Shown here: positions 11,069 to 19,519 of the stretch, piece after piece | Numbering within the stretch: position 1 is the first letter of the stretch | Layout: every line of letters starts with the position of its first letter | From: Plasmodiophora brassicae | Taxonomy: Eukaryota; Endomyxa; Phytomyxea; Plasmodiophorida; Plasmodiophoridae | Reading direction: 5' to 3' | Length of the DNA stretch: 64,000 bases | Assembly: GCA_039704465.1 (NCBI GenBank) | Contig: JASFAU010000005.1 | Location: 868,001 to 932,000 of the forward strand | Translations under genes and position numbers: made by a program | Notes under the pieces: model-generated | What the model was told of the DNA's origin: nothing | The model's input: only the letters and a program-made list of their open reading frames with translations | Database searches by the model: none

Positions 11069-11466
11069 CGGCAACCAGTTGGTCTCTGAATACATGTCAC
11101 TCGTTTGTGCTCGCCTGTACGATGCGGGCCCTAGCGTTGCAGTAGTACTGGCCGCCGTCAAATACATAATCAACGGCACCGAGTACACGTATTGTCGTCT
11201 AGGAACCCAATCGGGCAGAACCGATTTGCCTGCCAGGGCGGTCGACCTGTAGCGGTATCCCAGTCCACACGCGATCCGGAGGCAGGCGATCACTAGTGTA
11301 ATAGCCGCTCTGACCAACTTCATTCGCCCAGCGGGTGGATCCTATCGTACAGCGGTACGACTTTCGCTCTTAGATATTAATAGTAAGAGCAGTTGTTTAG
11401 TACGGCGCGACCTGGTTCCACAGTCCGCCCGCACGGTCGACTAAGGTGCCATCGGCTGTAATCGCC
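11069..11466. other. Intergenic region
   Basis: This separates Hsp20 paralogue 1 from the DUF4395 fusion gene, both pointing right. No exon, repeat or regulatory motif was recognised. Confidence 0.4.
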
Positions 11467-12987
11467 ATGTCGCCATCTGAAGCCTTGTGGACCGTGTGGT
11501 CGTCGGTCCCAGACGATGACCTGAATCAGTACCGCTGGGTGAACGTGTTCACCACGCTGAACTGTGTCATGTCGACGTTGGCCTTCCTGCTGTCCTGTGC
11601 CGCCCATCGCGGGGTTCGAAGTCTATTCGACCTGCGCGGCACCGTCGTCATCTCCATGTTCGCCGCATCCGCCGTGACGTTTGGCACAGCGATTGCGTCC
11701 GTCGCCGAACCTGGTCGATACCATTTCGCGCAGACCCTATTCGAGGCCGTTCGCGCTGTTCTGATCGTCCACTTCATGACATTCCTGTCGGAGGCGCAGG
11801 CCGCCATCGAGGGGCGACCCATTCCGCGGCGAGAGGTGTCGAATGTCTGCTGGTATCCAGTTCCAGCTTTGCTTGCGCTGGTCGACGCCGTCCTATCACG
11901 CGGTCTTCCCGACAAGGACTACGAAATCGCGTCCGCCATACTGGCCCTGACGCTGTGCTGCGTGTCGATTGCATTGTTCGCTACCGTCGGGGTGCGCCTA
12001 TGCGCCCTGCTACGTGTTTTCGCATCGGACAGGACCCGAACGGCTCTGTCGAATCAGTCGCTTGACACGTCGCTGTCGGTGATGAAGCGCAAGATTGTTG
12101 GGTTCGCTATGGTCGTTGGATTCACCGCTGCGCAGACGCTTGTGACCATGGTCGCGTGCGTTTTTGTCCTTCTCGACTTTGAGATGACTTCGACCGCTCT
12201 CTGGGTGTCGCTCTTCAACGTCCTGATTTGTCAGCCACTGATCTTGAACATCTTCGTCTCGATGTTTACACTGGGTTCCGTGAACGAGGACGGGCTGGCA
12301 GCGATGATGCCGACAGAACAGAAAGTCGTCCCGAATGCGGCGACCATGACCGTCTCGCATGACGACTCATTGAGGACAGCGCGTCAGATCGCCCGGTTCT
12401 GGAGCGATCCGAATGTGACCTGGGACAACTGGACCACGTCGATGTTCACATTCCCAGACCCCGTCAACGAGACCGACTCTCGTCTGCATGCGTACCTGAA
12501 TGTTACCATCGCCATTGTGCACATCTTCCTGGACACCAAGTACAACATCTGGTACTGTCTGGCCTGGCTTGTAGCTGGGTTTGCCTTACGAGTGGCTGCT
12601 GGCCCACGTCTGGATCCACAAGCACACTTCGTCCTCTTCGTCCTTCAGCCAATCATTGGAAAGTTGCCTCTGCTGACTGACAGCCTTACGCCAGGTCCAC
12701 CCAAACGATTCGCCCAGACGTGTGGGCTTGTAATGTCGGCCCTGGCTCTTATCTCGCGCTGCGCCGGCCAGCTGACACTGAGTTGGATCCTTCTCGGCAT
12801 ACTGATCAACATTATGCTGATCCAAGCTGTTCAGAACCTCTGCCTAGGATGCGCATTCTTCCACATTCTGAGGATCTCCGGCCTGGTGCCCAAAGAGCAA
12901 TGCGAGCGTTGCCGAATCCACTGGGTCCTCGCAGGTGCAACGTCCCCATTACCCCGCTGCATTCTACCAGCCGATACTACGACGTGA
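11467..12987 (+). CDS. Multi-TM (about seven) membrane protein fused to a DUF4395 domain
   Basis: Intronless, 506 aa from the first true ATG (an in-frame GTG lies 21 nt upstream). The N-terminal half has about seven hydrophobic segments, starting WVNVFTTLNCVMSTLAFLLS and ending near LFNVLICQPLILNIFVSM, like a serpentine receptor. After a hydrophilic linker (about 285-340) the C-terminal half shows the DUF4395 pattern: LRVAAGPRLDP, PGPPKRFAQTCG, then CLGCAFFHIL. DUF4395 is mainly known as a short bacterial membrane domain of unknown function. The architecture suggests a membrane sensor or transporter; the cellular role is unknown. Confidence 0.7.
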   Translation: MSPSEALWTVWSSVPDDDLNQYRWVNVFTTLNCVMSTLAFLLSCAAHRGVRSLFDLRGTVVISMFAASAVTFGTAIASVAEPGRYHFAQTLFEAVRAVLIVHFMTFLSEAQAAIEGRPIPRREVSNVCWYPVPALLALVDAVLSRGLPDKDYEIASAILALTLCCVSIALFATVGVRLCALLRVFASDRTRTALSNQSLDTSLSVMKRKIVGFAMVVGFTAAQTLVTMVACVFVLLDFEMTSTALWVSLFNVLICQPLILNIFVSMFTLGSVNEDGLAAMMPTEQKVVPNAATMTVSHDDSLRTARQIARFWSDPNVTWDNWTTSMFTFPDPVNETDSRLHAYLNVTIAIVHIFLDTKYNIWYCLAWLVAGFALRVAAGPRLDPQAHFVLFVLQPIIGKLPLLTDSLTPGPPKRFAQTCGLVMSALALISRCAGQLTLSWILLGILINIMLIQAVQNLCLGCAFFHILRISGLVPKEQCERCRIHWVLAGATSPLPRCILPADTTT

Positions 12988-13965
12988 AGGGCGTCGTACA
13001 CGCTGCGTTCACAGGCTACACGGGCCTGCCTGAGTACAGACAGGTCAATCTGTTCAGTACAATCCCCAGATAGTTGTCAACGTACGTATGTGCGTTCGCA
13101 ACGTTGACGCGCGCAGTCGCTTCGTTTCAGGCATCGATGAAGACCGACAGCATCAAGCGTCTGAATAATCACGGTCGATAGGCCTGCTACGTGGTCAGCG
13201 TCAGCTGGCAAATGTGGGCCACCCTGGTTGGATATGTAACAGCATCGTAGTGCCCCTCCCACGAAGCATCGGCACTGCGTTTGCTGGCCGACAAACGTCG
13301 AGCAAGGCTTCAGAGTTGGAGTCGCGGTCGTAGCCGGCGAATGCCTGCACCAGGCCGAAACCGCCGAATTCCACAGGCATCTGCGGCGGCGTCTTGCCGT
13401 TCGGGAGCACCTTCCTGCGTCCGCCTTACCGGATTTGGCTCGACGAATGTTATCGTGGCAGCTGTCCATCCGGATTAGCGGCCCGAGGAACGCCTAAGCG
13501 GACGACAGCCGCACGTGGAACTTCTGCAGGTGCAGGGCGGGACCAACAGTGCCCTGCTCGAGATGCGCCACGCCGTCGATATCGCTGACTGGTCTGTGGC
13601 GGGACGACAGAGTCCCTGGCCACCATGGCACAGGACGGGTATGGTCAGGGCCTGCGGAACGCGAATGTGCTCGAATCGACCTGAAACGGAGCATTCCTAT
13701 CGTACAGGTTGCTGTGGCGCACGTGCGCTCTTTGGCATTTCGCGACGTCGCGACAGCGTCAGCCGAAACACGATAACGCCGGCGTTCATCGACGAGGACT
13801 GTCGTTCCTTCTGCTGGTTGCCTGAAGCCCCCGCTGGGTGCTCGCCTGTGGTCACTGCTTCTCCGCCCGTCTCCGAGCAACACGCCCGTCACCCGGTTTT
13901 ATTGATTACGACTCGCTCGTTTCGTGCCACATGCCATGTCCGTCGGCAAGGCATCGCGAACGCGG
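12988..13965. other. Intergenic region holding a decayed ankyrin-gene fragment
   Basis: This stretch lies between the 3' ends of the DUF4395 fusion gene and the ankyrin gene. The only recognisable content is the pseudogene fragment near 13201-13470. The rest (13480-13960) has no supported exon. Confidence 0.5.
13201..13470 (-). pseudogene. Decayed partial copy of the neighbouring secreted ankyrin gene
   Basis: On the minus strand this stretch reads PNGKTPPQM...AFAGYD, aligning with SNGKTPKEL...LFEEYD at the end of the intact gene at 13966. DNA also matches: 13389-13408 differs from 14079-14098 at one base of twenty, and the ttggctcgacg block at 13435 matches that at 14132. Spacing between the two blocks differs by about 7 nt, so the frame upstream of the lysine-threonine motif is broken. 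It looks like the remnant of a tandem duplication. Confidence 0.7.
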
Positions 13966-15159
13966 CTAATGGTGATCGACATATGTGTCGAATATGACTG
14001 CGTACGCTGCATGCCCATCATACTCTTCGAATAGTTTCGCCAGCTGGGCGTTGCCGATATTCATTGCCAGCTCTTTCGGCGTCTTGCCGTTCGAGAGCGT
14101 TGCCGTGTATCCGCCATATCGCAGAACCAGCTTGGCTCGACGGGTGTTATCGGGGCCGCCCATGTTGATCAGCCGCTCGATATAGGTTGGATCGAACGAT
14201 GGCCGCATATGGTACTTCTTCATCAGATACAGAGCGGACTTGATTCGTCCCGCTGGAGACATGATGAGCGCTTCCAGCACGTTGATCATCCGGGCGCCGC
14301 GGCGTGCAAGAATCTCCAACAGCTTCAGTTGCCAAGTGGGATCGAGGTCGGTCGCCTGGGCGATTGCTTGTTCCAGCGAAAGCTCAATGGTCACTTGGTC
14401 AGACGCGGTCATCGACGTTACCAGCTGGAACCCGTGCTCGACAAGCACGAAGAGCAAACTTATGAGCTTGATGTTCGCCTTGAACACGACGTCAGTCGAC
14501 CAGGCCCCGATGTCTCGTAGGACGCTCACGTCGATCTTGCGGACGCTGCCGTTATCGTGGCTGCCCTGGTACAGCTCCACATGCCACAACGAGTCGTCGT
14601 CGCTACTAGGCGGCCGAAGCCCTGCTGCAACCGGGCGGCCGCCCGTATCCATCGGGGCCCAGGTTACCAGGGATGCATACGTGTCGCCCGCGCTTAGCGA
14701 ACACTCCACCTTGTACGTTGAGAGGGTGCGGATCAGTTCGGTGTCGTTGCTCTTGTAAGCGGATTGCAAAACCTGCATCCCATGGCGCGGATATTGTTGG
14801 GGGAGGGAGAGAAAGAACAACCCGAAGGCGCGTGTCGCAACCCGGGGGATGACGCAGGGCGGAATGCGAATGTGTCCGAATTTGCCGACGTTGTGCGGGG
14901 AGATAAACTCGAACAGCCTGTAGGAACACTCGCTGCCGTGAGAGGATGTAGCGAAAGCGGCGGACGCCAGGTCGGCGGCGGCCGATTGCAAAACTTCGTC
15001 CGTCAGCATCTCCGGGTCCGTCACCCATGACAGGTCGACTCGGACGAGTTCGCCAGGGTGAGTCTCCCACCCATACAGCTCCGGCCCCAGCGTCGTCGCG
15101 GCTCTGACCGCCAGCAATACGAGCACGATGACGCACCTCTTGCACGCCTCGACGACCAT
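13966..15159 (-). CDS. Secreted ankyrin-repeat-like protein
   Basis: Intronless, 397 aa from the ATG at 15159. That start gives a signal peptide (KRCVIVLVLLAVRAATT), and a TATAAATA box at 15236-15243 would place transcription start downstream of the other in-frame ATG at 15231. Ankyrin-like helices occur in the C-terminal half (LVEHGFQL, LLEILARRGARMINVLEALI, and the last repeat GKTPKELAMNIGNAQLAKLF). The middle is not recognised. A secreted ankyrin protein in a parasite could act as an effector, but that is speculation. A decayed partial copy lies just downstream. Confidence 0.75.
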   Translation of the reverse strand: MVVEACKRCVIVLVLLAVRAATTLGPELYGWETHPGELVRVDLSWVTDPEMLTDEVLQSAAADLASAAFATSSHGSECSYRLFEFISPHNVGKFGHIRIPPCVIPRVATRAFGLFFLSLPQQYPRHGMQVLQSAYKSNDTELIRTLSTYKVECSLSAGDTYASLVTWAPMDTGGRPVAAGLRPPSSDDDSLWHVELYQGSHDNGSVRKIDVSVLRDIGAWSTDVVFKANIKLISLLFVLVEHGFQLVTSMTASDQVTIELSLEQAIAQATDLDPTWQLKLLEILARRGARMINVLEALIMSPAGRIKSALYLMKKYHMRPSFDPTYIERLINMGGPDNTRRAKLVLRYGGYTATLSNGKTPKELAMNIGNAQLAKLFEEYDGHAAYAVIFDTYVDHH

Positions 15160-15235
15160 TTCACTTGTCGGACTGTCGGACTGCACCTGAACGGTTCGTG
15201 AGTTGCGCACTGTGCATCCCACGGGCCGCATCTGC

Positions 15236-15243
15236 TATTTATA
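15236..15243 (-). promoter_or_regulatory. TATA box for the secreted ankyrin gene
   Basis: The minus strand reads CTATAAATAG, containing a perfect TATAAATA. It lies about 77 nt upstream of the ATG at 15159 and only a few nt from the alternative ATG at 15231, which supports the downstream start. Confidence 0.6.
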
Positions 15244-15524
15244 GATTTGTAGACAGGCACGCTTGGACTCTTCGGACGCGCACGACATCCATTATTTTAC
15301 GCATACTATAAGGAATGAAATGAGTTTGCGCAGCAGCCCAAGTCATAATAAGCACAATGGTGTGACGAACCGGACACTGGTGACTATCTGGTCCGGTTCC
15401 GAGCAGATGATAAATGACAGCGTGTATCTACCACTCTGCCCGCATCGAGGCAATCAGTGAACCGATGACAAACCCGATCTTGAATGACCATCGAGTGCGC
15501 ACGACTTACGTGGTCATGAACCTC

Positions 15525-15767
15525 AGAACATTCCGGAGAGACGTGCCCGTTACATGTCTGGTCAGCGACAGTGGTGCCGTTGGCTGGCATCAATTTCAGT
15601 TGCGTTGTCCTCGAACAGGCATGCCCGCCTGTGCGATCGTGGGATGGGGCGGGTCCACTGCCCCCGTGACGTTGGATCCGTGCCGTCCGGTCTGCTGAGG
15701 CGGCGTCCGTTTTTGGTCGCTGCTCTGTTATGGAACCTTCCAAGGACCCGATTCGCAGGAATGTTCC
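15525..15767 (+). promoter_or_regulatory. Cluster of three heat-shock elements
   Basis: Three perfect nGAAnnTTCn sites: aGAAcaTTCc at 15525-15534, gGAAccTTCc at 15732-15741, and gGAAtgTTCc at 15758-15767. The last two are about 130 and 105 nt upstream of the Hsp20 ATG at 15871. They predict heat-shock-factor control of this gene. Confidence 0.75.
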
Positions 15768-15870
15768 GCGGAATGTGTCCGCTGGAGACTAGGCGCGGCG
15801 GTGGCGACGACGGTCCACCCATAGTAAAACTGTCTGTTTGGCAGCGCGAAGGTCCAGATCGATCCGCAAG

Positions 15871-16469
15871 ATGAACTCGCCGCTGAGCATCCTGTCCCGC
15901 GTCCTGCGCCAGGTTGACCGGTCGCTGAACCGGCTGGGGCAACCTAGCCTGATCATGCACGAGATGAACCGCCTGCCGACCGTGCAACCACGCGCCGTCG
16001 CGTCCCGCAACGTGACCGATCTGTGGAACGATCTCGACCGCGAAATGACGTCGTTCACCAGTCCGGTCCAGTTCCCTATGGGTAGGTCTCCGGCATCTGC
16101 CGCGGCACCCTGTACTCGACACTGAATGGGCACATGTGTGCAGATATCGTCGAGAACGAGAAAGAGTACCAGGCCCGCATCGACATGCCGTCCGGAATCA
16201 CGAAGGACGACTTGACCGTGCAGAAGTCGGTCGAAGATCGCACTGTAACGGTCAGTGCAGAACGCACGAACGACTGGGAGGAGAAACAGGACAACTTCTT
16301 CCTGAAGGAGCGCTCGTGGGGACGCCTGCAGAGAACTTTTGCCGTTCCCGATGAAGTCGACATTGAGCGTATCAAGGTCCGGTTCGACAGCGGCGTGTTG
16401 CAAGTGGACATGCCCAAGCAGGAGCAGAACGCTGTCAACTCCAATGCGGAGAAGATCGAGATCGAGTGA
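15871..16469 (+). CDS. Small heat-shock protein (Hsp20/alpha-crystallin), paralogue 2
   Basis: Two exons (15871..16081, 16144..16469) with a 62-nt intron give 178 aa. The alpha-crystallin domain begins at the junction with DIVENEKEYQARIDMPSGI and includes RTVTVSAERTNDW, WGRLQRTFAVP and the GVLQVDMPK strand. It is clearly paralogous to the protein at 10488, sharing intron position, RID[MI]P[AS]GITKDDL and TVTVSAER. The N-terminus (LSILSRVLRQVDRSLNRLG) is also related. Three perfect heat-shock elements lie upstream. Confidence 0.92.
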
Positions 16470-16545
16470 TCGGTCGCCCGCCCCGCATCGGTATCTGCTT
16501 CGTAAACGTTCGAAATAAACTTAAGGAATATCCTATGGGCGTGCA

Positions 16546-17072
16546 TTAACTTGTGATATGAAGAGGCAGTGTTCGCGTGACGAAAGGAGACGGCGAAGGC
16601 AGCTCGTCGGACGAATACAGAGGCGCGCTTGGAAGCAGGCCCATGCGATTGCACTGCCAGATTGCGACTCCCAAACCAGCCAGGTGAATCAGGACGTAGA
16701 TGACCTTCGGCCGAACGAGGCTGCATTTGACACCATCGAACTTGCCGAACGCCCTGCACATGGAGACAGTTCACGTCTGCGTCGTTGTCAGATAGGAGCA
16801 ATGCAGACGCACAGGTTTGTGTCGATGATGGCTTTCAATGGCTGCCAGAACGCCATGCCAAGCATCATGATGGAGAAGATTTGTACGCCCGACCCGAACA
16901 TGTACAGCATGAACGCTGCCGTGACAGTCAGACACAGCGTCGGAAGATGCAGGATCATACCCGTCATGGCGACGTTCTTCAGCGGCGCCTGTGCGATCGC
17001 CATTGCCGATTGCATAATCAGCGCCTCCTCCTTCTGTGCCGACACTTCCTGGCGTCTGCCCCCGCCCTGCAT
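16546..17072 (-). CDS. EMC4: ER membrane protein complex subunit 4
   Basis: Two exons (17072..16813, 16753..16546), 59-nt intron, 155 aa. The core matches EMC4/TMEM85: APLKNVAMTGMILHL, IFSIMMLGMAFWQPLKAII, then after the junction LAFGKFDG, RPKVIYVLIHLAGLGVAIW and the hallmark CNRMGLLPS. EMC4 is a subunit of the EMC insertase, which places tail-anchored and multi-pass proteins into the ER membrane. The protein is slightly shorter than animal EMC4 at the N-terminus, so a missed small first exon is possible. Confidence 0.88.
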
Positions 17073-17309
17073 GTAACCCTATTTAGCACACACGCCGTCC
17101 CAGCCCAGCACCAAACGCACCGATGATGCCGCCGACACCGATGCATACGCAGACGGCGGGTCGGCCGGCATTGGATCCGCACCAGCCGTCAAGTCCACCC
17201 AGGCGCCGCCGGCCGACGTCGTTGCCATCACGTCGTCACGGCGGCAGTCGGCCACGGAGTCCGCGAGTACCTCGCCGGTCGTGACGATCGAAGAAGCGCC
17301 GTCACGCTC

Positions 17310-17902
17310 ATGCAACGTGCCGGGCGCTGGCTGTGGGGCGGGCTCGCCGCCGCCGTCGTCGTTCCCGAATTTATCGGCAGCGTCCGCATCGTCAAAGACG
17401 ATTCCATGTACCCGGACCTGCACCGAGGTTGGCGCGGACGGACGTATGCGTTTGCGATGCCCGCGACTGACCTGTGGCCCCGTTGTCGCCAGGAGACTTC
17501 GTTCTGCTTGATCGATTCTCTGTTCGCGTATGCAGGGCGATCCCTAGGAATTCCGTATTCTCGTATAGATCGCCCCAGAATCCCGGCGAGCAGTACGGTG
17601 CTGCGTCGTAATGTCGTTCGCGCACTGGTATTGATTTGTGCCTGCACAGGGCGATTAGTCGTGTGATCGGACTGACGAACGACTGGATCGTTAGAGATGG
17701 GAACTCGAGGGCCCTGGTTCCCGAAGGGAACGTGTGGCTGGAGAACTCGAATTCGTCGAGCACGACCGGTCACTGTGGCGCCTTGCCTGCCGCCCTGGTC
17801 GACGCACGCGTCACATGGATCGTGTGGCCGCCGGCCCGATTCGGCCCCGTTGGCCATAGCCATGATACAGGACGCCTACGTACATCCATATGGGATCCGT
17901 AA
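17310..17902 (+). CDS. Mitochondrial inner-membrane protease subunit (Imp2-like, S26 family)
   Basis: Three exons (17310..17427, 17493..17592, 17650..17902) give 156 aa. N-terminal TM segment WLWGGLAAAVVVPEFIG; catalytic-serine motif VKDDSMYPDL with Ser32; then RGDFVLLDRF, YRSPQNPGEQ, RVIGLTNDW, VPEGNVWLEN, and the C-terminal IVWPPARFG block typical of Imp2. Imp proteases cut sorting signals from inner-membrane and intermembrane-space precursors. The lysine that normally precedes RVIGL in the catalytic dyad reads as serine here (AISRVIGL), so activity is uncertain. It is divergent from EMC4. Confidence 0.8.
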
Positions 17903-17975
17903 ACAACTGGCAACTGTGATCTAGCTGGGGGAACGGTCTTCGACCATGTTTATCAACGTTGCTGCTTGTGGAGTC

Positions 17976-18189
17976 TTACCAGTCGTCATCGTGGTGGTGA
18001 TGGTGGTGGTCCCCATCTAACGCGGCACGTGTTAGAGTGAACGGGGCACCGCACGGCAATGCAACGCTTACGGTGTTCATGACGGTGGTCGATGTGACCG
18101 TCTCCGTGCTCGACTTCGACCTCGATATCGCCGGCATGGACCGCCACGAACGCCATCAGTGCTGCCATCAGGATCGCCACGAATCGCAT
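17976..18189 (-). CDS. Secreted 52-aa hexahistidine-containing mini-protein
   Basis: Two exons (18189..18072, 18016..17976) joined over a 55-nt intron with a perfect GTAAGC donor and TCTAAC branch site. Residues 1-19 form a signal peptide (MRFVAILMAALMAFVAVHA). The mature part is almost only Asp, Glu, Gly and His: GDGHIDHRHEHHGD, then six consecutive histidines, DDD and a terminal Trp. This predicts strong Zn/Ni/Cu binding. No family is known to me. Read without splicing, the frame runs on into an Arg/Cys stretch, which would hide the gene. Confidence 0.65.
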
Positions 18190-18363
18190 TGTTCTCGAAG
18201 TCGGCCTCTTTACGATGTGCGGAAGGCCGATGCCCGCGGTTTCGCCAGACGACGGCCGCGACGCCGTGACGTCATCCCCCTGCAATGGACACGCGTGACA
18301 TCACGTATTCACACACGGCGTCGGACCCCGTTGCAACAACAGCATGATACGTGTGTATTAGTC

Positions 18364-19314
18364 TCAGGCCGCCTCGTCGGCATCGTGCTCGAAGCTGGAG
18401 TGCTGGTAGATGAAGTTGACCCAGTTGCGGTAAAAGATCGCTGCGTCCGCCTTCCAGTTGCAAACAGGCGGGCGCGTCTCATCGTCGTCGACGAAATAGT
18501 TCGCCGGGCACGCAATCCTACCGCCAGCGCGCTTGTCACGAACGTACTCGCCGGCCAGGTCGTCGCGATCGTACTCGGGGTGCCCTTGAATGTAGACCTC
18601 GCGACCGTCCCTGCCGATAGCCATCAACCAGCCACATGCCGGGCTGTCCATGACGACCTGCAACTCCTTTGTCTGAGCCAGCGACGCGGTTGGGACATTG
18701 CCCCAGCGAGAATGCGGCGCCCAGACGCTGTCGTTGATGTCCTCGACGAGGTCGGTATGCACGTCCCTGTTGACGGCGTGCCTGAACACGCCGAATACCT
18801 TCTCAGGCGATAGATCGCGGTTGATCCCATAGAAGTGGTGCAACGCGAAGTGGGAGCCCAGGCAGGAATATACGGTGGAGAACACGTTCGCCCTGGCCCA
18901 GTCGAGGACCTGGCAGAGTTCAGCGTAGTAGTGGATCCTGTGGAAATCTAGGAGGTCCCCGGTTGCGTCCAGTTCCAGGTTTGCACCAGTGACGACCAGG
19001 CCGTCGAGGCCACGTTCCTTGACCGTCGCGACCGGTTCATAGAAGTACTCGATTCGCTCCTTCCCAGTCGCCGGCAGGTAATTATCGAATCGGATCAGGA
19101 CCGGCTGTATCTGGAGCGGTGAGTTCCCGAGGAGGCGGTAGAACTGAACCTCGGTTTTCTCTCGGACGGCAGCCGGCATTAGGTTCAGCAGGCCGATCCT
19201 CAACGGACGAATGTCCTGCCGTTGGGCCATGCCATCATCTATGATGAATACACGCGCCCGTTCCAGAACGTCGTAGACGGGGAACCGCTCGCGGTCGGGG
19301 ACGATGAGCGGCAT
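18364..19314 (-). CDS. metA: Bacterial-type homoserine O-acyltransferase (MetA/HTS family)
   Basis: Intronless, 316 aa from the internal ATG at 19314, which gives the family start MPLIVPD. The frame stays open upstream to an ATG at 19482 (57 extra residues), but that leaves only 37 nt to the next gene. Family blocks: RPLRIGLLNLMP, LLGNSPLQI, FDNYLPATGKE, DGLVVTGANLE, YSCLGSHFAL with the nucleophile Cys151, APHSRW, and GHPEYD with His245 and Glu247. MetA acylates homoserine in methionine synthesis. The Cys context CLG is unusual (CWGAQ is typical). MetA is rare in eukaryotes, and absence of introns among intron-rich neighbours suggests acquisition from bacteria. Confidence 0.93.
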   Translation of the reverse strand: MPLIVPDRERFPVYDVLERARVFIIDDGMAQRQDIRPLRIGLLNLMPAAVREKTEVQFYRLLGNSPLQIQPVLIRFDNYLPATGKERIEYFYEPVATVKERGLDGLVVTGANLELDATGDLLDFHRIHYYAELCQVLDWARANVFSTVYSCLGSHFALHHFYGINRDLSPEKVFGVFRHAVNRDVHTDLVEDINDSVWAPHSRWGNVPTASLAQTKELQVVMDSPACGWLMAIGRDGREVYIQGHPEYDRDDLAGEYVRDKRAGGRIACPANYFVDDDETRPPVCNWKADAAIFYRNWVNFIYQHSSFEHDADEAA

Positions 19315-19519
19315 CTGTCGCCAGCGAACCCGATCAGCGAGGTGACCTTCGGCGGCCTTCTGCACCTGCGCAAGGAGCCCGATCTGGACACCCGGCCAGG
19401 CAGGACCTATAGCATCATTGACGCTACGGTTGCGTCTCCCAACTGGCCGTCCTTTGATGGCAGGTACACACGGGTCGGACATCACGCTTTAATCAGTGGA
19501 TTGGAATGGTCTTGGCATG

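Larger units (their letters stand above)
15160..15870. other. Divergent intergenic region, ankyrin gene and Hsp20 paralogue 2
   Basis: About 700 nt with no supported exon. It holds a TATA box for the ankyrin gene (15236-15243, minus) and three heat-shock elements for the Hsp20 gene (15525-15767), listed separately. Confidence 0.6.
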
